A DNA stretch of 64,000 nt from Chlorokybus atmophyticus (Eukaryota; Streptophyta; Chlorokybophyceae; Chlorokybales; Chlorokybaceae). Location: positions 18,653 to 82,652 of the forward strand of contig RHPI01003599.1 in the NCBI GenBank assembly GCA_009103225.1, written 5' to 3'. Below, piece by piece: positions 54,362 to 64,000 of this stretch. The position numbers and the translations under genes are program-made. The notes under the pieces are model-generated. The model was not told where the DNA came from. It did not search any database and saw only the letters and a list, made by a program, of their open reading frames with translations. Every line of letters begins with the position of its first letter. Position 1 is the stretch's first letter.

Positions 54362-56002
54362 CTAATTCTTCAGGAAGTTGTCGGGCATCTTCACGTAGAC
54401 GAACTGCGTAATTTCGCCAGTGAAGCCGAAGTCGTTGTCATTGACCAGGATGAGGGTGTTGGAGTTGACAGCTGCGACGCCTTCAACCTGCAGACGAAAG
54501 GTTAACAATGAGTTGATTGATAACACATAACAGGTCAAGATACGTGAAACATAGTCCTCACCTTGGTGGGGAATTTGCCCTCAAGCGTGGGGTTCTGCGA
54601 GTCCAGCACGAGGACCTTCTTGACCGGGACAATGCCCTCGGCGGCGATGTCGACCGACTCGAGCGATGGGTTGGCGTTGACGTCATCCCACTTGGTACCC
54701 AGGATGTTGGTGGCGCCAGCGACGTCCACTTTGAAGATCAGGGTCTGAATGGTGACGTGCTCGTCCACAAGGAACTTGCCGGTGCCGAAACCCCACGCAT
54801 CGCTAATCTTTACATCACCCTACAAAACAACATTGAAGTGTTCAGCAGTGTCCAAGTGTCCAGTAGTTGCTGGTGATGCTTTCAGTCGCACACACAACCC
54901 AACATGTCATTTCACCTGGGCAGTGTCCACGTCCGCGGGGAATGCCTCGGGCGTCTCCAAGAGGTACACGTACTCGGCCACCACCTGGTTTGTCTCCAGC
55001 GAGAAGGTGAAGAGGCGGATGTTGCGGCTGTTGCGCCCGGCGCTCTTAGGGTTGTCCAGTGGTGACTGGGTCATGAAGTACAGCTCCTTCTCATTAGGAG
55101 CGAGAGCAATAGCCTCAATGCCTCGGTTGGACCTCCTCCTGGCCAGCACAGCGGGAAGGTTGCCAACCACAGTGTAGTCAGCGCCGTCGAAGGAGCTCTC
55201 CAGGCCGGCGGGAATGTAACGGTGAGTCATGGTGCCATCTTGGGTAAGGAAGGCAAGGCTGGGAGCGTACTCCTCACCAATCCAGAAGGAGAGGTCATTA
55301 AGCTGGGCCAAACACTCAGTGTCCAGGCCGTTGGGGTCCTTGGGGAGGAGGTTACCGCCGGCGTCATAGGCATCCTCCGCGTCAGGGAGGGCAGGCGGGA
55401 GGCCAGTAACAGGCAGGCCAGTGTTCACAGCCTTGATCTGGAAGGCCTTGACCAGGGAGAGAGGGTTGCCCTTCTTGGGGGTGAACTTGTAGATGGTCGG
55501 GGCGAAGTTGGGCACGGTGAAGATCTTGCCAGAGTCGCAGATGTCCTTGCCGAGGAACTCCTCGTCCTCGCCGTCGCAGTCGATGTTGGTGCCCCTGTCA
55601 CTGATGCTGAAGAAGTCCACGCCCTTGTCGCTGGGCCTGTGGGTCACACCGCTGCCGTAACCGAACGTGTAGATGGCCAAGCTGCCGTCGGCCAGCGTCA
55701 GAGAGTCCAGAGGCTGCAAGCACAAGCCATGCATGCAGAGCCATCAGCAAACAGTGCATGCATGCAGCTCACCATGACAAGCTTTCAACCACAAGCATAC
55801 AAGCTGCTGCGTGCGCTCTAACCACCGCTCAGTTGCTTGCTTGAACACATGCACAAGCGTTCAACACACTTACCACGGTGTAGTTGAAAGAGTTGGTCTT
55901 GACGTAAGGCTCAGCCCTAGGAGGTACCCGCGCAGCAGCTGGAGACAGCGCGCACGCCACCACCACCACCGCCGCCACCACCGCCGCCATGCGTCCCGCC
56001 AT
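54362..56002 (-). CDS. secreted phytase-like (esterase-like activity of phytase) family protein
   Basis: Four exons (56002-55874, 55713-54916, 54819-54562, 54487-54362) join in phase to 436 residues, stop TAG. The start is the ATG at 56002; it gives a signal peptide, MAGRMAAVVAAVVVVACALSPAAA, so the protein should enter the secretory pathway. The body reads as a phytase-like beta-propeller: LADGSLAIYTFGYGSGVTHRP, FFSISDRGTNID, DLSFWIGEEYAPSLAFL, RGIEAIALAPNEKELYFMTQSPLDNP, then EGVAAVNSNTLILVNDNDFGF near the end. This matches bacterial and algal proteins of the esterase-like-phytase family. They may release phosphate from organic esters outside the cell or in the vacuole; the substrate is not known. 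GC-rich, codon-biased compared with its AT-rich neighbour, suggesting good expression. Long open frames on the plus strand here are shadows of this gene. Confidence 0.88.
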
Positions 56003-56480
56003 TGTCGCCGTCGCCACTACTGCTGCTGCTGCTGGTACACTGATACTAATGCTACAGTTTTGCTATTTGCTTGACCTTCCTTGAAACAGCAACTCACAGA
56101 GTCCCGCAAACAATCATGCATCTGTCAATACGTCGCATTGAAGTCCTTGAAACGGCTTGCCCCACTGCGCGGGTCTTGTCAGGTTTATGAGGACAGGCAA
56201 TGCATAGCACTGAGCTTACTCTGGTCCGACTGCGATTGGAGACAAAGTCGCGGGGCGCACGCATTGGAATCTTCAGTTGCTAATCATGTCGTTAAGGCGG
56301 ACTTGGCGGGAATATTCTGTTGTTTAGAGTGGCGGCGCTTGCGAAGTTCATGATGCGTCTGTGTGCACTCTCTTGTCACCCGAGTCTGGTGCCACTGCCA
56401 CACCTGTAACTTATATGCCAGCATCATGTAGGCGAACTGCAAGCTCGTGCTTCAAGTTATACGTGGTACCTGTACATGCA
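56003..56480. other. 5' flank of the phytase-like gene
   Basis: Upstream region of the minus-strand gene, with a trinucleotide GCT/GCC run right at the start codon side (55965-56035). No further gene was recognised. Confidence 0.35.
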
Positions 56481-58485
56481 GCAAAGTAGATGCAAGTGCA
56501 GTGTATGAGAACAGCACTAGCATAGACCATGCTGCATGCTACATTTGTTACAGCACAGCACACAGAACCCATGCAAGCTCCAAGGTACCAAAATAGCTAT
56601 CAATATTTCATATAACCTTAGATTATGCATACAAAATACCTTTTTTATCGGCACATCACCCGAGGACCAATACTTACTGCACGACAAATGAACGGACATG
56701 CTTAGCGGCGTCAGTGGTAGTATAGCACTACACGAGACCTTCATGACATTAACCAAGTGTGCGTTTTACATGCTTCCATTTGCTGCCTTTCGAGTAGTTG
56801 CACATAGCAAGAACTCATGGTATGGTGTTCTTGTGATTTAAAAACACTCAATCATTGTGTGGATCCATATATAATTATACGTGGTTGTCTAATAAACGAC
56901 ATCCATGCTATTGTGAGTTTGGTTGTGTTGCAAACCTCCAATCCACATTGTGCGTGCAATAGCAAATTGCTATATTTATACATTAGCAAACCAAAAGACG
57001 GTTGTGTAAGCCAATAGTGAACAATGATTATATCTTGCGTAATAAGTGTGCATGGATCGTAAGGTTGGACTGTGATTGACGTTGTCAAAGTTACACTCAT
57101 GCATGCCGCATATTATATATTACTACACACATATCGCAATTTATGCAATCAGACGGTGGCACCGCTTGCTGTAAGCATATTTGATTAATATGTGTTGTTC
57201 CTGCTTTGAAGCAAGAATTCGATGATGATTGATATGTGTAGCATGAGAACATCTAAACATGTCATTATGTGTCATGTGTGTATGACTCCTACACATTCAA
57301 ATTGGTCACCACAGAACATGGCGGCATTGCGTGCGCAAAAAACACCCAACAAAAGGGTGTCTGCTACGTAAACGGGGCTTCTTGCAAGGAAATGTAGTTG
57401 TGGGAGCAGACATTATAATATTGATGTCATCACTTGTTTTTAAAAAGGAAACCACTAGCCATAAGGATGAGGTGATAAAAAGGCTTCGTTCGATAGTAAC
57501 GGAACTTAGCAATGCATTACGTCTCTGTGAATGCTACAAGCCCTCCGTCGCCAACCTCTGAAACTCATTTTCACATAATGTAACCTTTGTGGATGGCAGC
57601 ATAATGTTCATGGCGCCGTTAAAGTGACACACATCACAAGCGGGTTGTGAGGCTGTGCTGTCAACTAATATCGCTGAACTTGACAGCTTTTGTATTATTG
57701 CTCTCAATACAACAACTGGTTTTTGAATACGACAGTCGTCAAATTCATTACCCTTGAAGACTTGTGAGCTTTTAATATTGTATGCGCAAAGATCATTCAA
57801 TTATTGAGGGTTACTGAGGTATACATATGTTCTTGGATTGCGCGGTTGGAATTGTAAACTATATTGTTATATAAAGTAAATCACAATGACATGTTTGTAG
57901 CCAACATCCGAGCTCGAGAATGCATCGCGCTTTGAGAGTTGCAATGCTTGACCATTACGGTCATCGATACAATATGACCATTATGGTCATCAATAGAGTC
58001 TAGGCCTGTCTACATTAAACCTAGCTGCTACGGAAAGCTATAGCCTGTTTGCAGATTGTAATTTATATTGAACGAATGATAGTTGCGATGTAATTACATC
58101 ACATGATGTTCTTCTACTTATGGCAGCAATTCATGCTATTGTCAAGCTGACTTCAATATACTTACTGACATTGTGATGTAAATTCAACAAATGAAAGTCG
58201 CAATATGTACGCATTAAAAGCTGGTCTTCTACTTTTAACAGCAATTCATCTTACCATGACAAATGGTTAATTTGATTGTAATACGAGTACAATGCTGTTG
58301 TGCGTGTATACAAGTAACCAAAAATAATACTGACGTGTCGCTATCGCCTGAATGGGAATAAAATGCATTACAATTTCTTGCATTTGCTGTTATTGTATAC
58401 CGTAGAGACACGTACACTACAACCCACACTTATTTTAGCGAATTAGTTTTATTTCAATCCGTTTTCTATAATAATCATAACATCA

Positions 58486-58536
58486 TTAAAGGCCTTATTA
58501 ACATCAATATCATATTGATGTTAATAAGGCCTTTAA
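58486..58536. repeat. perfect 51-bp palindrome (25-bp arms, 1-nt centre)
   Basis: Left arm 58486-58510 and right arm 58512-58536 are exact reverse complements around a single C at 58511 (centre CAATAT-C-ATATTG). It contains the AAGGCCTTA block in both arms. No flanking duplication was seen. Confidence 0.97.
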
Positions 58537-58568
58537 ATACAATAACAACCTCAAGCATTAAACCCTTT

Positions 58569-58609
58569 TTGAGTTGAGTTGAGTTGAGTTGAGTTGAGTT
58601 GAGTTGAGT
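58569..58609. repeat. TTGAG pentanucleotide microsatellite, eight units
   Basis: Eight uninterrupted TTGAG units, 32 bp after the 51-bp palindrome. A ninth unit follows after a short AT spacer. Confidence 0.97.
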
Positions 58610-59024
58610 AATTATTTTTGAGTTGTAATGTATGTGTCGCTACGGTAATTGATCTGTGCTATCCATCTTGATATTCAATGGTAAACCCACACAGGCGGCC
58701 ATTGCAGTCCACAGAGCTCAGAATCAACCGGTAGGTACCATAAGCAACATCACATGATCAATGCAAGGGCTGAAGGCAATAGTCAGGCCATGCATGGAGT
58801 TTTGCTGAGCAGGTTAGGTATCTGTGAGTTGGGTGTGGTGACCATCGCTTTCACCTTCGCCTTCACCTTCACCTCCGCCTCCGCCTGCACCTTCGCCACC
58901 GCCTTTCCTCACCCACAACCAGCAGGCGGGGCGTTGCAGCTGGCAACGGTGGCTGCATGCGCTCACGCCCAGCTGGCCTGGTTGAGAAGGAGTCTGCAGC
59001 TGTTGGTGGGTGAGGAATAGAGGC

Positions 59025-62000
59025 ATGCGGCGGGCGCTGCTGTGGAGGTTGGGGCCTGCTGCTGCTGCGTTAGCTGAGGGCGGCGGCGGCACAGCAGCAG
59101 CTGCTGGAGGAGCGGGTAGTGCACGTTTGAACTCTTTGCTGTCGTCGTCATCGTCGTCGTCTTCATGGTCGCTCTGGGGTGAGCGTATTGTACCTGCCGC
59201 TGAGTTAGTTGGTTTAGGGTTCGTCGGGTTTGTTGGTGTTGTTAGCTGGCCAGCTAAGAGCTAACGTTGAGTCGTGGTGACTGAGAGCATATGAATATGA
59301 CACTCTGGAAACCACCACTTGCTTTGTGCTCCCGTGCATGGTCAGTCACTCATCTTTGACGGGAAGTGTGCTGTGAAACAAGTGCACTATGAGCAGTCCC
59401 TGTTGGCACAAGTAATGCACGCATGATAACATACAAAGAATTCAATGCATGAAGAATTCCTCCTACAGCAAGCACAGCCACAGTGAAAGTCAGCATGCGC
59501 TTGCTTGCCAGTAGCGGTCATACTTGGCTTCTTGTACGCTCAGTGATCATGTCGTGCACACCATGTCACACACGCAACCCACATTCCAAATCATCGCATG
59601 CATGTACACAACACAGCATAGCACACAATGTCTCTTTAGGCCTGACTTTGACGTTTACTCACATGTTGCATGCATAGCAAGCCTGTGCAGTGTACCTTCT
59701 GTACAATGTGAGCACATCCACTGTATCACAAGTACACATTGTCCGCTCATCCACAGTGGGAAGCACAGTCAATCGCTGCTCACTTCCATTTCCAATACCT
59801 GACATCGCTTACAGGCATCATCGCAAGCAAGCAGGCGCGATGCTTGGCCTCACGCGCACAGCAAGCAACAACGCGCATGACACCCACAATCGACCTCACA
59901 GACCTGAGGTATGTTACTACAGCACACACCACACATACCAGCAACCCTACACTTCTTCACACTCAGGCTCCCCCACGAGTGGTACCCAGCCGCACGCGCG
60001 ATGTTTCGCCGCATCACGCTCCACGTTGGTCCCACCAACAGTGGTAAGACGCACGCTGCGCTGATGAGGCTGGCGTCGGCTTCTTCGGGGCTGTACTGCG
60101 GGCCGCTGCGCCTGCTCGCGTGGGAGATAGCAGAGAGGCTGAACAATAGTGACAACCGCGTGGCGTGCGACCTGCTAACTGGACAAGAACGCACCGAACT
60201 GCCAGGAGCCAAACATGTCTCAGGTTGGAGGATTTGGTAGGAGTTACTGCTGGTTCAAAGTACTATGGGTTGCTCTGTTTGGCTTATGCGTTTGTTACAT
60301 GTTGGTTGTGCCAGCCACTGTGGAGATGGCGGACATAAACAGGCTGTGGGATGTCGCCATCATAGATGAAATACAGGTACACGCATGCGCTTGTATGCCA
60401 ACTCTCAAGCCTTATAGCTTTATAGATCACTACGCCTGGTGCAGTCATTGATATGATTTGTTGGTGTTGGCAGATGATAGCTGACCCGACACGCGGTTGG
60501 TCATTTACGCGGGCCCTTCTCGGCCTTCGTGCCCGCCATTTGCACCTCTGCGGCGATGCAGCTTCTGTCCCACTTATCAAGCAACTATGCCAACACTCCA
60601 ATGAAGATCTGGAGGCAAGTGGTTTGGAGCAGTGAGGAGATGTGAGACAGCAACAGAGGAGAGAGTGTTTGACAGCTGCGTTGTGTGCGTGTGTTCTTGC
60701 AATCAGGTTGTTGAGTATGAGAGGTTGTCACCGCTAAAGCCGGCAAGAACAGCGTTGATGTCGTTGGACGGCGTGAAGGCGGGTGATTGTGTTGTGGCAT
60801 TCTCGCGCAGAGATGTGCACTCCATAAAGGTGGGTTGAATACTATGTTTGTCCTTATTGCTGCATTGCAAACGTCTGAGCTGTTCTCCATAGTAAAACTG
60901 CCTCATTCCTGCAGCGCGAGATCGAAGCTGCTGGCAAACACCGCTGTTGCGTGGTGTACGGCTCGCTGCCACCCGAAACACGCTCAAAGCAGGCACAGGT
61001 GCTGATGATGCTACTATAGTGGATAGTGGAAGCTAGTGGAAGCTGTTATTATGTCCATGTTGGGCAAACATGGTATCTGTCTTGGCTCAGGCTGTGCTCT
61101 TCAATGCGGCGCGCAGCGGGTTTGGCGTGCTGGTTGCCAGCGACGCGGTGGGCATGGGGCTTAACCTCAACATCCGCCGCGTGGTGTTCTCCACCACCGC
61201 CAAGTATGACGGCGAGAACTTCCGCCCGCTCACAGCCTCAGAACTCAAGCAGATCGCAGGTGTGGTGAATGCCGATCTATGCATGATGTTGTGAGTATGA
61301 GGTTTGATACAAGCTTTATCACAGGCAGGGCTGGACGCTTCTCCTCAAGGTATCCAACTGGTGTGGTGACGTGCATGGATGAGGAGGACTTGCCCTTTAT
61401 CAAGGAGGCTTTGGCTACGCCATCAGAGCCTTTGCAGGTTTGTATAATGCTGTCAGTTATGCCATGGTCACGCTGTGGTAACATGGTTGTACATGATGTG
61501 TTTGTGCCAGTCTGCAGGTCTGTTTCCAACCTTTGAGCTGCTGGAGTTGTACTCTGCTCAACATCCAGGAGACTCTTTTGTAAAAGCCTTGGTGAGTTCC
61601 TATATTCACAACATTACAGTCGTTGTGTCTGCCTGGTAGTCTGTTGCCTCACCTGCTGTTGTGCCAGGGCAGTTTTATAGAGAGCGCAAAGCTTTCCTCC
61701 CTCTACTTCATGCGCAACTGCGACGACATCATGGTGAGCACAGCCTGAACACGTCTTCCGCTGTTGTTGATGAACACTTGTTGTTGATGAACACAGTTGT
61801 TGACATTGCTCGACTGCCACTGCAGACCATCGCTCACATGCTTGACGAGCTCCCTCTGACTCTTCATGACAGATTCACATTCTGCATCAGGTGAGCACTT
61901 TTGGCAGTATTGCAGTATCATCTCTTATAAGGGTTGAAACTTACTCATCTTATGTGGGACAGCCCTGTGGACACCGATGATGCAATCTGTGTCAGCTCGC

Positions 62001-62939
62001 TCATGCAGGTAGGTGCAAACAGTGACAACGTGCCTTGCAAGGTTGGTCTGTCGCAGTGTAGTCGTTTTTTTTTTTTGATTGTCTGCCCCTCGCGCAGTTT
62101 GCGAGAGACTATCTGCACGATGGCGAAGTGCGCATGCGTCGCGCATTCACGCCGGGCTCGATGCGAGTGCCGCGCACGCAAAGCGAACTCCAACAGCTAG
62201 AATCCCTTCATCAGGCATGGTGGTTGCTTCACTTGTGCCATCCACTCATGTATCCTTTCAGTTATCTTTTGATATAAACATTTGTTCCTGCAGGTTTATG
62301 ACCTCTACAGCTGGTTGAGTTTCCGCCTGCCGCATGCGTTTGTCGATGTTGACATCGCAGCAGAACAACGAGCGCTCTGCGGCATGTACGTGCAACAGGC
62401 ACATGAGTAGGGTCCGTCATGTCAAATGAGACGCCACTGAGGTCACTCTTGCAGGTTGATTGAACAAGCGCTGATGGCGGCTGGCGCCACGCGCAATGTT
62501 AAGGCGAAGACGAAGCAAGAAGCAGCGAATGTTACAGCTGATGATGACACTGTAAGAGAGCGCTGCACATGCCATGCCTGCAAAGTTCAATGTGTTGTGC
62601 TCGATGTGCACACGCGACTGTCTGCGTAAGCTTTGCATGTTCCCCTATGCCAGCTACATGTTAACAAGGTCAGCGTGTGTTGACACTGGCTTGTGTTGTG
62701 ATTACATGCCAGCTGCATGACATATGTTGGATGGCGATTGTTCCCCCATCATGCTTTGCACACAGGTTGCTAGCGTGTTGACAGAAGACAAGCGCAGGCG
62801 CAAATGGAGGGAACAAAACCAGCAGCAATGGCAACTTATGGCAGCGCAGAGAGCTCCAAAACACTCTTACGCAGCTCACGGCAGCCAGCAAAGGAGGAGT
62901 AAAAGTCGCCGCTGTGGCGTGACGTATTTGCCTCGCTGA
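59025..62939 (+). CDS. SUPV3L1: SUV3-type mitochondrial ATP-dependent RNA helicase
   Basis: Seventeen exons (59025-59178, 59815-59908, 59967-60223, 60315-60376, 60474-60614, 60707-60829, 60915-60998, 61091-61259, 61325-61437, 61511-61591, 61668-61733, 61826-61890, 61963-62008, 62098-62214, 62294-62385, 62455-62551, 62766-62939) join in phase to 644 residues, stop TGA. Exon 1 ([19 protein letters not shown], Ser-rich) is a good mitochondrial presequence. Helicase motifs: [19 protein letters not shown] (DEIQ box), III-region [48 protein letters not shown]. The SUV3 C-terminal block ([25 protein letters not shown]) is followed by a basic tail. SUV3 unwinds RNA in the mitochondrial degradosome. 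Introns after exons 5 (GAG|GCAAGT) and 14 (CAG|GCATGG) need GC donors to keep the frame. The N-terminus is shorter than in animals. Confidence 0.93.
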
Positions 62940-63356
62940 CGATGACCAGGTAGCAGTAGGGTTAGTGATATTATGATATTGCTTGAGATGGTGATTGTAA
63001 GCCCAGCACGCTGTTGGAGTGATCAGCTCGCACGTGTGCTATTTCGACTCGCACCTATTGCCAAAGTTGATTCTTACTGTCAACAAGCATTCGACGTGAT
63101 GCAATGAACTCATAGGTCGCGCTGCGTCAAGTCGCATACAATCAGATGCGTCATTGTGCATAGTGCTGCACTTGTTTCTCTCTCCCTTCCCTCTCCCAGC
63201 ACTGTGCATAGCGGTGCTGCACTTGTGGGCTCCTACTCGGCTCTGCTGCTGCGTGTGCAGTGCCCTCAGCCGTACTGTCTTATGTAGTGGCTGCAGCTAT
63301 GGAAGCAGCATTAGCTGATCGTGGCTACTGCTGCTTGCGTAGCTGCGGTGGTTGTG
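62940..63356. other. intergenic, nothing recognised
   Basis: Spacer between SUV3 and the partial exon, including a direct repeat of GTGCATAG(C/T)G(G/C)TGCTGCACTTGT near 63156-63225. Confidence 0.35.
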
Positions 63357-63623
63357 ATGCCGAAAGGAGTGCTTAGGGTTAGGTACGGCAGCAAAGAGTG
63401 TTCGCCTTCACCCTTCACAACAGCGGTTCACTGTAACAGATGTCGCGCACAGTCGCACATGCATACGCACACGCACGAATATAAGTGCAGCACATGCATA
63501 GCAAACAAGGCGCCCGAAGCCATCCACCTGTTGCCCTATACCAAACACCATACAGGAAATGGTTGGGTGTTCCATAGTGGTTCGTGTATATTGGATGATG
63601 CCAGCAATGACATGTGCAGCAAG
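63357..63623 (+). CDS. first exon of an unrecognised protein with paired CxxC motifs (partial)
   Basis: ATG at 63357 opens 89 codons ending at a strong donor AAG|GTAAGG. The peptide (MPKGVLRVRYGSKECSPSPF, then CNRCRAQSHMHTHTHEYKCSTCIA, then APEAIHLLPYTKHHTGNGWVFHSG) has two CxxC pairs 15 residues apart with several histidines between, like a small zinc ribbon. No family recognised. Later exons are not evident in the last 380 bp and may lie beyond the window. A longer frame upstream (63321) uses a GTG and is less likely. Confidence 0.4.
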
Positions 63624-64000
63624 GTAAGGTCAAGGCAACTGGGGGTGGGTGGTGGGGCGGCAAACCGCTGTTGAACACCTTAGCTCTGCCCATAGACACA
63701 TTGCTGCGTTATCCGTCCGTATGCAATGACAGTATACAATGTGTATCAAACGCAATGCGGCCTGTGGGTGCTCTGCATTGTTTGTTTGTTCAATTCGGGG
63801 TATGGTACTATGCGGTTATGCTGCATGGCATCATGATGCTGTTAATGCGTATAGTCTGCACGCCAACCACTACTAAGTAGGCCTACAAAAACAACCAATT
63901 ACGCGGCTACATTCCAGGGGTATAGTGTAGTTTGCTGCCTGAACCCACCACTGCGTTTGTATGCAAGCCTGCCCTCTCATGCTTGCTTTTGCCCCCGTTA
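63624..64000. other. window end, no feature assigned
   Basis: Probably intron or intergenic. An 88-codon open stretch at 63614-63880 overlaps the proposed donor and reads as chance. Confidence 0.3.

Larger units (their letters stand above)
56480..58700. other. AT-rich island with palindrome, microsatellite and two small open frames
   Basis: Base composition changes here to clearly AT-rich, unlike the surrounding roughly balanced DNA. Two converging open frames are present: 57331-57561 (+), with FKKETTSHKDEVIKRLRSIVTELSNAL, and 57534-57800 (-), with CDVCHFNGAMNIMLPSTKVTLCENEF. Both look more protein-like than most chance frames but match no family I know. TGACCATTA(C/T)GGTCAT direct repeats lie at about 57950-57990. 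It could be inserted foreign DNA, an organelle fragment or simply AT-rich spacer. Confidence 0.45.

Noticed and set aside
55222-55821. 199-codon open frame on the plus strand
   Set aside because: It is the antisense shadow of the GC-rich second exon of the phytase-like gene and has low-complexity Gly/Val/Arg composition.
56480-58700. AT-rich island as a confirmed organelle-DNA insertion
   Set aside because: No recognisable organelle gene or tRNA is present; composition alone is not enough.

Overview
This is nuclear DNA of a eukaryote. The genes are split by many short GT-AG introns (BBS9 alone has 19 exons), and there are no ribosome binding sites or operons. The gene set suggests a flagellated green alga. 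BBS9 implies a working cilium, the Pin1-type prolyl isomerase lacks a WW domain as plant and algal ones do, and an endosomal-type Na+/H+ exchanger and a mitochondrial SUV3 helicase are present. Lineage is an inference from gene content; no species is claimed.

Left flank (1-19.3 kb) is gene-dense. In order: the 3' end of an unknown gene (1-96, +), a ZC3H3-type CCCH zinc-finger protein (2455-4270, -), a Pin1-type parvulin (4454-5098, -), BBS9/PTHB1 (5861-10391, +), a hypothetical protein (11174-12083, -), a Tim17/22/23-family protein (12817-14229, +), an NHE6/NHX5-6-type exchanger (14869-17868, -) and two possible terminal exons of an unknown gene (18941-19244, +). Exon junctions of the named genes were checked by hand for splice dinucleotides and reading phase.

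Centre (19.5-50.5 kb) is a block of nested transposons. A decayed copia relic, a coiled-coil pseudogene and a transposase-like relic lead into an old plus-strand copy of a large Ty3/gypsy-type element (25.5-29.25 kb, continuing at 47.33-49.25 kb). A second member of the same family, on the minus strand and flanked by TCAG target duplications, is inserted in it (29254-47333). Two more elements sit inside that one: a 4.9-kb copia element (35265-40173, 424-bp LTRs) in the reverse transcriptase, and a 2-kb non-autonomous copia-like element (30640-32685, 457-bp LTRs) just before the end of the integrase. A solo LTR of the latter lies at 50041-50497. The gypsy family has an unusual layout: Gag with two zinc knuckles, an unrecognised ORF2, then a polyprotein of aspartic protease, DNMT3/DRM-like C5 cytosine methyltransferase, reverse transcriptase, RNase H, integrase and PHD finger. 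A chromatin writer and a chromatin reader are thus both carried by one retroelement. Its end repeats are in a split-direct-repeat order (B-ORFs-A-B-A), not ordinary LTRs. Both copies are broken by stops and frameshifts.

Right flank (50.5-64 kb): gene-poor repeat-rich DNA, then a secreted phytase-like/esterase-like protein (54362-56002, -), an AT-rich island with a 51-bp palindrome and a TTGAG microsatellite (about 56.5-58.7 kb), the mitochondrial RNA helicase SUV3 (59025-62939, +, 17 exons, two or three with GC-AG introns) and a partial unknown exon with CxxC pairs (63357-63623, +).
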